A program made the translations under genes and the position numbers. Below the pieces are notes generated by a model that had not been told where the DNA came from, did not search any database, and saw only the letters and a program-made list of their open reading frames with translations. Shown here in pieces: positions 6,490 to 16,116 of a stretch of DNA of 28,665 nt. Origin of the DNA: a virus; the IMG/VR virus record IMGVR_UViG_3300037189_012866, positions 1 to 28,665 of that record; one strand, given 5' to 3'. Each line of letters opens with the position of its first letter. The first letter of the stretch is position 1.

Positions 6490-9400
6490 ATGACACGTCA
6501 GATAGTAAACATTGGTAGCACAGGTAACGACGGAACAGGTGACGCGATACGCGATGCGTTTGGCAAGATTAATGAAAATTTTGCAGAACTGTATGCAGCG
6601 CAGGGACTAGAAGCAGGTATTAGATTTGAATCACTTGCCAACGTCATCAAGCCCTTCCAACCCAACTCGTTATTATTAGTACAGAAAAACTCAGACGGAT
6701 CCATTAGCGTTAATAATAGGGTCCTAACCAGCTCAGACTCATATTTGAGTATCAACTATAACACAGCTGGTATCATTGACTTAACTGCTAAGAACATCTC
6801 TGTACAACGAGATCCAAATCCACAGCTAGCCAATGACTTGGATGCTGCGTCACATAGATTGACAAACTTGAGCAATCCAACACAGGATCAAGATGCAGCA
6901 ACACAGAAGTGGGTATACGATAACTTCTTAAATAGAGCTGCCACTTATGTATCAGGCGGTGCCACGCTAGTTGGCGCAAGCCAAATGACAAAGAATTTTA
7001 GGATAGCGCCAACACCAAACAACGGTAATGCTAACCTAGTAGGAAACTTACGCTACAACACTATTAAAGATGCAGACGGTGTCACAAATAAATTAGTAGA
7101 TTTAGCTGTACAAGGCACTGATGGCGCACATGCTACAAGAAAAGACTATGTAGACAGCAAAATCAGTTTAAGTGGTACAAACACTATTGATCCTGCAACT
7201 GGTCAGATAAACGCTGGCGCTGGTGTAATGACTGGCCCACTGATTCTATCAGCAGATCCACAAAAAGGTGATCCTGATAAACTAGCAGCCACTAAGGCGT
7301 ATGTAGATAGCAAATCATTCTCAAGCACCACTAACTTGTTTGTTAGTACACAGGGCCGCGATGATCTATTGATCTACAACGCATATGGTGTACCAGTACC
7401 AAATACAAACTATAATAGCGGATTAGGGTATCCAATAGAGCAGATTGGCCGCAGTCAATCTAAAGCATTTAAATCACTTAATGCTGCTGCCAAGTATGCT
7501 AGATATCTCCAAGGACTAGTTGATCTTACTACTGGTGTCACTGTTCTTCCAACAGCGGTTACTCCTTATCGTTCAACATATTCATTGGGCGGTACAACTA
7601 ATCGTGTTAAGATTAACTTAGCTAGTCACGGATTTGTATCAGGCGACTATGTTGATGTAAGCGGTGCTATTAGCACAGCTGGTCAAGTTGGTGGTGCTGA
7701 TACTACCAACTTGAATGGCGTTTGGCGTGTATACAACATTTTCAGTGCCAATGGCACACTTGACGTCAACAACTTCATATTAGACATTGGAACTGCTGTG
7801 CTATGGTCCAACCCAGTAGTAGCACAGGGCGGCAATATATCAATCAAGCTGGCCAATGAGAAGGATGGTCCATATACAATCACCAGTAAGGTGAATAGAG
7901 GCTATCCAGTTAAGAAATTTGAAATCACTATTTTCCTAGAATCAGGCGTATATAGTGAATTGTTGCCAATTGCTATCCCTGCAAACGTGGCCATCAAAGG
8001 TGATGAATTTAGACGTACAATCATACGCCCAGCCCCTGGTCCAGCCCCAGCAGAAAACGCTAACTTGATTTTTGTTCGCGGTAATCGTTCAGTGGTCAGC
8101 ACAAATTGGCAGACCAGTCACTACTATCATCAATTAGCTAGAATCGTATCAGCGACTATAAACTCAACCACTATGACTATTAGTGGTGCTGCATATCCTC
8201 CTAAACCTGGTCAGCGTTTCTATGTCAGCAACGGTGCTATCGCAGGTAACGGTATAGGAACACAGTATCGTGTGACGAATGCTGTGGCTGTTGATCCCAC
8301 AACTAATCCGCTACCTGGCAGCTACACAGTATCTATAGTTGACGACCAATACGACCCTAAGCCACTAGAATCTACATTGTCTGCAGGTAGTACTATTGAA
8401 TTCTTCTTAGACAACGAACACTGCGATGTAATCCTAGTCAATGATGCGTTCCAAGCACGTAACTTGAGCTGGTTTGCACATAAAGGATTCGTAATGGCGT
8501 TTGACCCAGCTGGTCAAATCCTAACACGTAGTCCATATGCACAGGTCTGCGCTAGCTTCTCTGCAACAGGCGGTGGTGGTCAATTAATCGACGGTGCTGC
8601 TGGTAACCAATATGTCACAGTACAAGACGTCAGCTATAATGATGGCCTTGGTAACGTGGGCGCCACAGGCACTACAGTGACTATCACTGGTGCATTAAGA
8701 GCGGTCCAAGTACCAAATACGTTCTATTACAACAAGAAAAAATATGTTATCCTGGCTGCTACAGCACCTGACGGCAGCGGCACTTGTAAACTAACACTCA
8801 GTGCTACTACTCCAATACAGCAGAGCGATCAATACCTACCAGCTGGTTTTATTCCAAGCGGAACACAGCTATTGATTGAAACTGCTGGTAACCGAAGCAT
8901 GTTGTCCAACGACTTTACCATGCTTAACGATAACGGTTATGGTATCTATGCCGACAACAATGGTGTCACAGAATCAGTTAGCCAGTTCACATACTACTGC
9001 TACATCAGCTACTACGCTCGTGCAGGTGCTCAAGTACGTTCAGTAACAGGTTCCAGCTGCTATGGTACATATGGTCTATGGGCCGACGGTAGCAACCCTA
9101 ACGAATCTATCCAAGTAGCTACATTTACTACACCGGCTGTTACTAAGTTTACTCCGTATATTGATAATCCTACAACTGATGCCATTGTGGGTGCTACTAG
9201 TATAACAATAACCAATATGGGCGCTGCTCCTTTAAGGAATGCTACGTTCCAAGTTGATGCAGTTAACGTATTAATCAGCACCATAGTGCGCCAAACGCCA
9301 ACAGTACAGGTTCCAACACCGCCGTTGTTGGTCACTACACTGCATGTACATCCTTATTTTACAGGACAATCTGTCAAGTTCCTAAGCATACCTGGAACCA

Positions 9401-12400
9401 ATAGTTTGAAGAATGCTATCGCCAACAACAGTTTCACTATCACTGTTATAAGCGATACACAATTTACTATCGACGGTACCAACAGCACATTATATGATGC
9501 TGATATGACTGCCCCAGCTGCCAATACTTCGCTACCGTATGCTAACGGTATATTGACAGTCAATGCTAAAAATACTTCTATTGCAATCAAAGGCGATCCA
9601 GCTGATCAAAACTTTACAGCAAAAGCTAGAACTGACACTGGTGATTCAAGTGGAGCAAACACTACTTCTAGCAACATACTAAAAGTATTTGCTTCTCAAT
9701 ATCCAGCAGTAGTTGGTATGAAGTTTGCTTTGAATAACACTACACCAGCGATAGTCAGTGCAACTTCACAAGTATATACTGTTACGGGAGTTAGCAAGAA
9801 GCAGGTACAATTCCAAGCACAAACGCTCAGCTCTAATGACAACAAGGTCGGCGCCACTACATTGGTAGTAACTGGAATCACTAGCGGATTTACTCCTGTT
9901 TCAGGTTGGACTTTCCAGCTGTTAGATCCACAGCTTGGCGCTAACTTAAACTACACTCGTTACACAGTTACTAATGCCACATCTGCAGGTAGCCCAGGCT
10001 ACTACAATTTGACTATTACGCCAGCATTGACTGTAAACATGGTCAACCAATACCAAGGTTCAGGTAACTTTACAACAGTAGACGGATTCTACGACCTAAC
10101 ATTGGACCGAAACCTGTTGGTTAACGTTCCATCTAGCACTGCTATCACTTTCTCTAATGGTTACTGGACTGTTAACTTAAACCCAGCACTAGACACTTCC
10201 TTCGGCGTGTTGACTAGTAACTGGGGAGGCGGCTTTGTGGGATACCAAAAGGCATACTTGCTATACATGCAGAAGTCTGCTAAGGTAACACAGGTATTAG
10301 ATAGCCCAACAATTATTCTAAGCTCTGCACTACAGTTTGCTTCATCTAGCTATGATAGCAAAATCTATAGAATTATTGGTAAGAGCAAGAGTTCAACACT
10401 CAGTACTGCTGTCTACAAGACCGTGGGCACTGCAACACCTAACTTGGGTCTGTTCCCTAATGCTAAAACTGCCATCAACAACAACACAGCGTTCTTGATC
10501 AATGAAGCAGTTGCTTATGTTAATTACACATATCCTACATTAAGCTATAACGCCACTAAGTGCGCCCGAGACGTAGGCTACATATTGTCTGCAATACAAA
10601 GCGATATATTAGTTGGTGGTGCATCCAACAGTCTAAATGCTGGTCGTGCATACTGGAACAGCGGAGTCAGCTACCTACCTAATCCTCAGCAAGGCCCGGA
10701 AGTAGCTGCGCTACAGTATGTTCAGACACTATTAGGAAAAGTACTAGATGAAACTACAGCCACTGGTTTAAAACAGCCAATTGTTGTTTCACAAACGTTG
10801 GCTGGCTCAGCTAGCGAATCTGGTGCTTCACAAATTGTACAGAACTACCTAAACCTAGTTGGTAACACTATCAACAATGGATTTGGCTTTACTTCAGCTG
10901 CTACACTATTACAGCTTAACAAGACTTTTATCGCAGCAGAATTCAATGCTTATATCGCAGCTATATATCCATCATTGACTTATAACCCAAGCACTCTGAA
11001 TACCACAGTGCAGGCCATAGTTGATGCTGTTAGAAGCGATATTACATCTGGTACAGCTACACAAGTAACTGCACAGACTCTGGGATTCTTCAGCAGTGGA
11101 CTGCTAGTGCCAACCAGTCAACAGGCAGCAGCATACGCTGACGCATTAAAGAACTGGGTGATCCCAGTTATGGTCAGCTGCGTTAAAAATCAGCTAGTCA
11201 GTACTCCAAAACAAGGTGCTATTACGCAACAGCAGTCACCTGGTGTGATATACGAAACTGGTAGTGACCTGCAAATTAACTATTTGACTACTGTCATCGC
11301 TAACCAGTTACAATACGGTTCAAGCGGATTGGCCCTAACTAACGCCAGCGCAAACATTAACAGTAACAATAACTTTATCAAGGCAGAATTAGTTGCATAC
11401 CTAAATGCAACTTATGTCACTGGTCAAGCAAGTCCAATCAGCTATCATAGAACAAACTTCAGCACACAAGTTGGTAATTTGGTCACTGCTATTAAAAACG
11501 ACTTGACATCAGGTGGTGCCTCAAATATTGGTACTTGGGTAACCACAACATATTACTCTGGTAATACAGCACAATATGGTAACACATTTTTTGTAACCGG
11601 TGGAAATCCATCCACATATGTCAACGATGCCGTTACACAACTTAGGATTTTCTCTTCTGCCATATTAGGTCTAGTGAATGTCAACACAACTGGCTATGGT
11701 GCTAGCAAGCAGACATTTACAGCACAGACAGTGGCTCCTGGTCTAGTTTCTGAAACTGGTAGCAAACTCACAGTCAATACATTGATACAGGATGTCATTG
11801 ACATTGTTCGCTATGGTTATGGATTTACTAACGCCCAGACTATACTACAATCTAACAAGTCATTCATACAGGCGGAAGTTATTGCATTTTTAGCAGTTAA
11901 CTATCCTGGATTAAATTATAATCAAACCAAATGTTCAAGAGACGTTGGACTAATAGTTGATGCTATCACCAATGATTTGTATTTTGGTGGTAACAGCAAT
12001 AGCGTAGCGGCTGCTCTACAATACTATATTGGTGGTGTACTACAGGTCCCTGGCGGGCAACTATCAGCCACAGTGGCTGCTATACAGCAGATCAATACCA
12101 TTGCACAGGGTGTACTGTTAAACAATCAATCACAACCATTTAATAACTTACAGAATAATGTAAGACAAGTGTTTAATGCCAACATCACAATTGAAACCAA
12201 CGCTGCCACTATCGTAGCAGCATTGGATGGCACTATTGCTAATATTGTACAAAACGGTACTTCAGCTGCTCCAACACTAGTGTTCAGTAATAACATACAG
12301 ACCATCACATTAGGTTCTGATGCTACATCACTGTATTATGGCGGTATACTTTCTGGCACTGGTATCGCAGGCCCATCATTTGTTGGCGATACTACACCGG

Positions 12401-15400
12401 CTACATTTATTAGAGCAAGCCAAAGAGATCCGCTAGGTTCTGGCAACTATATCGTAAAATTAAGTCAAGCGATTACACAAACTATATCAGCTAATACTGA
12501 AATAACAGTAACTGGCCCGGGTTACGACTTTGTGTTTGACTTTGACAGTGGGCTAGATGCAAGACATCAAATAGGTGATCAAGCAGGTATCACTACAACA
12601 TTCTCAACGGTACGTGCCACAGCGCACGACTTCCTAGAAGTTGGTACTGGCGGGTTCGATGATTCAAATTATCCACACAACATTTACGGTGCTGCAAATA
12701 ACCCAGTCAGCAGTGGTAACTTAGCTGTTGAATCAAATGCAGGTCGTGTGTTCCACGTATCCACTGACCAAGATGGTAATTTTAGAGTTGGTAGTTACTT
12801 CAACGTTAACCAAGGTGACGGTTCCGTTAGCTTGCAGGCCAATATTAACTTGACCAACGTCAACGGTCTTGGATTTACATCAGGTGTGATTGTAACACAG
12901 TTCAACCCTGATCCTAAGATGGTTGATAATGCTGACAACGAAGTTCCAACACAGAAAGCTATTGTAAGCTACATTAACAGCATTGTCGCTGGTAAATTCT
13001 CCGACAACACTGCTACACCTGGAAAAGGTTTGCTGACATTAGATGGCAGCAAAGTGATGGCTGGTAACTTACAGATGGGCGGGTATACTGTTGAAAACGT
13101 AGTCAACAGTAGTGATGCCAGTGGGTTCGGACTAGTTAACAGAAAATATATTGATAACGTGTTTGCTGGTGGTACAATCAGCTATAACGGAAACTACCCA
13201 ATAACGATCACATCTACTAGAACAAATGTTCTAGGATTTAGCATGATATCGGACACTTTTGGTCCCGGTGGATCATTAGGAAACTTTGGTAGTATCAGCT
13301 TAAACAGCAATAAAATCACAAACCTACGCAATCCAAGCATAGGTACAGATGCTGCTAACAAATCATATGTTGATGCAGCTATTGCCACAGGCGGTACTAG
13401 AACTGGATGGTATGGGTTCACGCTAGCAGCGACACCAACTACACAGGTAATAACAGGATTAAGCATAACAGCAGCTGGTACAGGATACACATATCCACCA
13501 GTAGTAACAATCGTTGGCGGTGGCGGCACTGGTGCTAGCATTGAAGCAACTGTGTCCGGTGGCGCAGTAACTGGATTTAATATCCTAAATGCTGGTAGCG
13601 GATTCACAAGTGTGCCAACAGCTATCATCGGAGGTAGCGTTGCACTTGGTACTACTGCGGTAGTGACTCCTGGAAGCAATTTTACTGGTTCTAACAGTTC
13701 GCCAACTATTACATTCAGCCCACCACAGACTAGTGGCGGTATCACAGCTACAGGTACATTGACTGTTTCTAACGGTGCAATAACTGGTGTAACTATTACC
13801 AATCCTGGTAGTGGATATACTGCTCTACCAACAGTGACTATAACTGGTCAAGGCAATGGTGCAGCAGCTTCAGTAACTATCAATTCAGGCACAGGACAAG
13901 TACAGAATAACTTTACTATTTCCGCAGGAGGAACAGGCTATTCACAATCTACACCTCCTGCTGTCTACTTCTTAGGCGGTGGCGGTGGCGGTGCGTCTGG
14001 AACAGCAGTAGTTAACGTGTCCGGAAGCGTAACTAATATCATCCTGAATAATCCAGGTAGCGGTTATACCAGTGCACCAACTATTGTGTTTGGCGCAAGT
14101 ATTGGTGTACAGCTAACTCCTGGTGTTAATGCAACTGCTACTGTGGCTATTGGCTTTGTCAATACCACAGTCAACGTTAACAGCAACAGAATTACTAACT
14201 TACCGGATCCATTAAACAACAGTGCTTATAACCAAGATCCTGTAACATTAGGTTACCTAAATAATCAGTTAAAATTATCAAAACTAACTGACATAACTCT
14301 AACTGCTCCATACTCTGACACCGACTTCCTAGTGTTTACTGGCACTGGCTCCAACTTAGTCAACGTAACAGTATCAACTGGAACTAACTTTAACAATCTA
14401 TTGGCCACTGATATCACAACCGGTAGTGCTGTTAAATTGGTACGAAGTGGTAACACTATACAAGGGTTGATCAATAGCGGTGCTATTACCAACTCACATA
14501 TTAGAACAAACGCTAGTATCGATCAAAGTAAGATCAACCTATTAGCCGCTACAGCAAGTGCAACTTCTGCCAGCACTGTGCCTACTGCGGCACAGCTGGG
14601 TGTGGCTACTTTCTTGAATTCACAGTTTGTCAGCAATAGTGGTTTGATCTACTTGAGAACTGCTGCTGATGCATCAACTGGTATAAGTCTATCTAACTTG
14701 AACTGGCAACCAACTAATACAGTGTTGGCTAACTTGACTGGTAGTACTGGTGCAGTTACAGCAGTCACAATTGATAGCTTAAAAACAGCGTTGAACATTA
14801 GCGCAGCAGTATCAGCAGCAATTACTGATACCACACTACAATCACCTAGTGCCAACGGCAGTTATGGTGCGTTGCTAAACAAAGGTAGTGTATTAGGTTC
14901 AACTACTAAACCAATCGGCGGCGTCGTATACTTCCAGAAATATACTGGCAACGTGTACGGTAGCACACTTGATAATGTTTCAACAGCAGTTCCTATGCTG
15001 ATGCCTGGATTACCTGACAACTTGGTAACTGCCACATACAACAACGTTACTGGTACATACAACGGTGCTTATGGAAAATATGACATTGGTAGTGCTACTG
15101 CTAAGTGGGGAACAATCTACTGCGCAAGCATTGTAGCAGATACTATCTCAGGTGGTGCTTCACAACCTGATGTAGCAACTAGCGTAAGTCATTCATTATT
15201 TGCAGGTACTGACTTATCATTGAGAAGCGGTGCTAGCCCATTCAATGGTAGAAACGATGTCACTATTGATGTAGTATCAAGCTCATCTGCTACTGCTAGC
15301 AGCTTGGCTAAGAGAGACAGTAGCGGTGACTTGTTTGCAAACAACTTGAAAGGCACTGCTGTTCTAACAGCAGGTACTGGATCTGGATACACAACTAACT

Positions 15401-16047
15401 ATTACCCACTGATACAGGAAGATAATACTCCTGGTAACAACAGATACAATGCGATAATGCGCAGAGACTACTATGTTGGTAATCAAACTGTAGGTATCAG
15501 AGTTGGTAACCAGGGCGACAAGAACAACTATCACTATGCAGATAGACATATTTTCAACACATATTCTAACTCAACAGTGGTCAGTGTTGGTGGTGCTCCA
15601 ACTTCTGGAACAGCATATGTCGATTCTGCCAATGCAATTTACTACGGTACTGCTCAAGCAGCTTACTATGCTGACGTTGCTGAAAAATACCTAGCTGATG
15701 CAGATTACGAACCAGGAACTGTGTTGATATTTGGTGGTGAGAAAGAAGTTTCAATCAGCACAAAATCATACGACAAGCGTGTAGCAGGTATAGTGAGCAC
15801 TGACCCAGCGTACAGAATGAATGAAGGATTAGAGGGCGGCACTTATGTAGCACTGTTAGGTCGAGTACCTTGCAAGGTTGTAGGAGTGATAAACAAGGGC
15901 GATTTGATGGTTACCAGCGATATTCCAGGAGTCGCTATTGCTGCTGACGATGAACGTATCAAATACGGTACTGTACTTGGCAAAGCACTGGCGGATTATA
16001 ATAGCACTGAAGTAGGAGTTATCGAAGTTGCTGTTGGTAAGAACTAA
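6490..16047 (+). CDS. Giant repetitive virion/tail-fibre protein, 3185 aa
   Basis: Almost certainly an extended virion fibre or appendage. Domains in order: an N-terminal motif NDGTGDAIRDAFGKINENF (~residues 13-31) shared with the next large gene; fibre-type repeats such as DQDAATQKWVYDN, AATKAYVDSK, GTDAANKSYVDA; a central mixed-beta region; four ~150-aa tandem repeats (~1335-1900, units beginning FLINEA, FIAAEF, FIKAEL, FIQAEV, with DV..I..AI..D cores); a Gly-rich block (~2320-2545) of GSGYT..P.V.I.G repeats; and a C-terminal domain (~3056-3185) beginning YYADVAEKYLAD.YEPGTVL and containing VALLGRVPCKVVG, resembling C-terminal chaperone/autoproteolysis domains of phage fibres. The start is supported by AGGTAG upstream of ATG 6490. 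It is T/N/S/G-rich with very few Cys. The exact virion position is unknown. Confidence 0.9.
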   Translation: MTRQIVNIGSTGNDGTGDAIRDAFGKINENFAELYAAQGLEAGIRFESLANVIKPFQPNSLLLVQKNSDGSISVNNRVLTSSDSYLSINYNTAGIIDLTAKNISVQRDPNPQLANDLDAASHRLTNLSNPTQDQDAATQKWVYDNFLNRAATYVSGGATLVGASQMTKNFRIAPTPNNGNANLVGNLRYNTIKDADGVTNKLVDLAVQGTDGAHATRKDYVDSKISLSGTNTIDPATGQINAGAGVMTGPLILSADPQKGDPDKLAATKAYVDSKSFSSTTNLFVSTQGRDDLLIYNAYGVPVPNTNYNSGLGYPIEQIGRSQSKAFKSLNAAAKYARYLQGLVDLTTGVTVLPTAVTPYRSTYSLGGTTNRVKINLASHGFVSGDYVDVSGAISTAGQVGGADTTNLNGVWRVYNIFSANGTLDVNNFILDIGTAVLWSNPVVAQGGNISIKLANEKDGPYTITSKVNRGYPVKKFEITIFLESGVYSELLPIAIPANVAIKGDEFRRTIIRPAPGPAPAENANLIFVRGNRSVVSTNWQTSHYYHQLARIVSATINSTTMTISGAAYPPKPGQRFYVSNGAIAGNGIGTQYRVTNAVAVDPTTNPLPGSYTVSIVDDQYDPKPLESTLSAGSTIEFFLDNEHCDVILVNDAFQARNLSWFAHKGFVMAFDPAGQILTRSPYAQVCASFSATGGGGQLIDGAAGNQYVTVQDVSYNDGLGNVGATGTTVTITGALRAVQVPNTFYYNKKKYVILAATAPDGSGTCKLTLSATTPIQQSDQYLPAGFIPSGTQLLIETAGNRSMLSNDFTMLNDNGYGIYADNNGVTESVSQFTYYCYISYYARAGAQVRSVTGSSCYGTYGLWADGSNPNESIQVATFTTPAVTKFTPYIDNPTTDAIVGATSITITNMGAAPLRNATFQVDAVNVLISTIVRQTPTVQVPTPPLLVTTLHVHPYFTGQSVKFLSIPGTNSLKNAIANNSFTITVISDTQFTIDGTNSTLYDADMTAPAANTSLPYANGILTVNAKNTSIAIKGDPADQNFTAKARTDTGDSSGANTTSSNILKVFASQYPAVVGMKFALNNTTPAIVSATSQVYTVTGVSKKQVQFQAQTLSSNDNKVGATTLVVTGITSGFTPVSGWTFQLLDPQLGANLNYTRYTVTNATSAGSPGYYNLTITPALTVNMVNQYQGSGNFTTVDGFYDLTLDRNLLVNVPSSTAITFSNGYWTVNLNPALDTSFGVLTSNWGGGFVGYQKAYLLYMQKSAKVTQVLDSPTIILSSALQFASSSYDSKIYRIIGKSKSSTLSTAVYKTVGTATPNLGLFPNAKTAINNNTAFLINEAVAYVNYTYPTLSYNATKCARDVGYILSAIQSDILVGGASNSLNAGRAYWNSGVSYLPNPQQGPEVAALQYVQTLLGKVLDETTATGLKQPIVVSQTLAGSASESGASQIVQNYLNLVGNTINNGFGFTSAATLLQLNKTFIAAEFNAYIAAIYPSLTYNPSTLNTTVQAIVDAVRSDITSGTATQVTAQTLGFFSSGLLVPTSQQAAAYADALKNWVIPVMVSCVKNQLVSTPKQGAITQQQSPGVIYETGSDLQINYLTTVIANQLQYGSSGLALTNASANINSNNNFIKAELVAYLNATYVTGQASPISYHRTNFSTQVGNLVTAIKNDLTSGGASNIGTWVTTTYYSGNTAQYGNTFFVTGGNPSTYVNDAVTQLRIFSSAILGLVNVNTTGYGASKQTFTAQTVAPGLVSETGSKLTVNTLIQDVIDIVRYGYGFTNAQTILQSNKSFIQAEVIAFLAVNYPGLNYNQTKCSRDVGLIVDAITNDLYFGGNSNSVAAALQYYIGGVLQVPGGQLSATVAAIQQINTIAQGVLLNNQSQPFNNLQNNVRQVFNANITIETNAATIVAALDGTIANIVQNGTSAAPTLVFSNNIQTITLGSDATSLYYGGILSGTGIAGPSFVGDTTPATFIRASQRDPLGSGNYIVKLSQAITQTISANTEITVTGPGYDFVFDFDSGLDARHQIGDQAGITTTFSTVRATAHDFLEVGTGGFDDSNYPHNIYGAANNPVSSGNLAVESNAGRVFHVSTDQDGNFRVGSYFNVNQGDGSVSLQANINLTNVNGLGFTSGVIVTQFNPDPKMVDNADNEVPTQKAIVSYINSIVAGKFSDNTATPGKGLLTLDGSKVMAGNLQMGGYTVENVVNSSDASGFGLVNRKYIDNVFAGGTISYNGNYPITITSTRTNVLGFSMISDTFGPGGSLGNFGSISLNSNKITNLRNPSIGTDAANKSYVDAAIATGGTRTGWYGFTLAATPTTQVITGLSITAAGTGYTYPPVVTIVGGGGTGASIEATVSGGAVTGFNILNAGSGFTSVPTAIIGGSVALGTTAVVTPGSNFTGSNSSPTITFSPPQTSGGITATGTLTVSNGAITGVTITNPGSGYTALPTVTITGQGNGAAASVTINSGTGQVQNNFTISAGGTGYSQSTPPAVYFLGGGGGGASGTAVVNVSGSVTNIILNNPGSGYTSAPTIVFGASIGVQLTPGVNATATVAIGFVNTTVNVNSNRITNLPDPLNNSAYNQDPVTLGYLNNQLKLSKLTDITLTAPYSDTDFLVFTGTGSNLVNVTVSTGTNFNNLLATDITTGSAVKLVRSGNTIQGLINSGAITNSHIRTNASIDQSKINLLAATASATSASTVPTAAQLGVATFLNSQFVSNSGLIYLRTAADASTGISLSNLNWQPTNTVLANLTGSTGAVTAVTIDSLKTALNISAAVSAAITDTTLQSPSANGSYGALLNKGSVLGSTTKPIGGVVYFQKYTGNVYGSTLDNVSTAVPMLMPGLPDNLVTATYNNVTGTYNGAYGKYDIGSATAKWGTIYCASIVADTISGGASQPDVATSVSHSLFAGTDLSLRSGASPFNGRNDVTIDVVSSSSATASSLAKRDSSGDLFANNLKGTAVLTAGTGSGYTTNYYPLIQEDNTPGNNRYNAIMRRDYYVGNQTVGIRVGNQGDKNNYHYADRHIFNTYSNSTVVSVGGAPTSGTAYVDSANAIYYGTAQAAYYADVAEKYLADADYEPGTVLIFGGEKEVSISTKSYDKRVAGIVSTDPAYRMNEGLEGGTYVALLGRVPCKVVGVINKGDLMVTSDIPGVAIAADDERIKYGTVLGKALADYNSTEVGVIEVAVGKN
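10492..12200 (+). repeat. Four tandem ~150-aa repeats inside the giant fibre gene
   Basis: Units begin at about 10492, 10927, 11374 and 11863, so spacings are 145, 149 and 163 codons. Each starts F(L/I)..E(A/F/L/V).A(Y/F) and runs through YP.L.YN...C.RDVG.I..AI..DL..GG.SN; the first and last units are most alike. Between units is a recurring segment with SE(S/T)G and GFT.A...L. The repeats are diverged at DNA level, indicating old duplications. Confidence 0.8.
13450..14125 (+). repeat. Gly-rich GSGYT repeat block
   Basis: Repeats of the form GxGYT..P.V.I.GGGG.GA followed by a VTG or VTN turn and N.GSG(Y/F)T. At least four copies are readable: GTGYTYPPVVTI, GSGFTSVPTAII, GSGYTALPTVTI, GSGYTSAPTIVF. 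The pattern suggests a stacked beta structure. The same block type occurs in the 1423-aa virion protein at 19886-20302. Confidence 0.75.
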
Positions 16048-16086
16048 CAGCAACAAAGCCCCGGATCTTAGCATTTCCCTGCCCAA

Positions 16087-16094
16087 AATAAATA
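16087..16094 (+). promoter_or_regulatory. Possible T4-type late promoter
   Basis: AATAAATA differs by one base from the T4 late promoter core TATAAATA and lies 22 bases before the ATG of the 1033-aa virion gene, a position suitable for a late structural gene. It is short and AT-rich, so it could be chance. It lies in the loop between partially complementary arms AAGCCCCG (16056-16063) and CGGGGTTT (16102-16109). Confidence 0.35.
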
Positions 16095-16116
16095 TTAGAA
16101 ACGGGGTTTCATAACT

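Noticed and set aside
13194-13802. 202-aa open frame on the minus strand
   Set aside because: It is the antisense of the repetitive Gly/Thr-rich fibre gene; its Val/Pro-rich low-complexity protein is what such a reverse reading yields.
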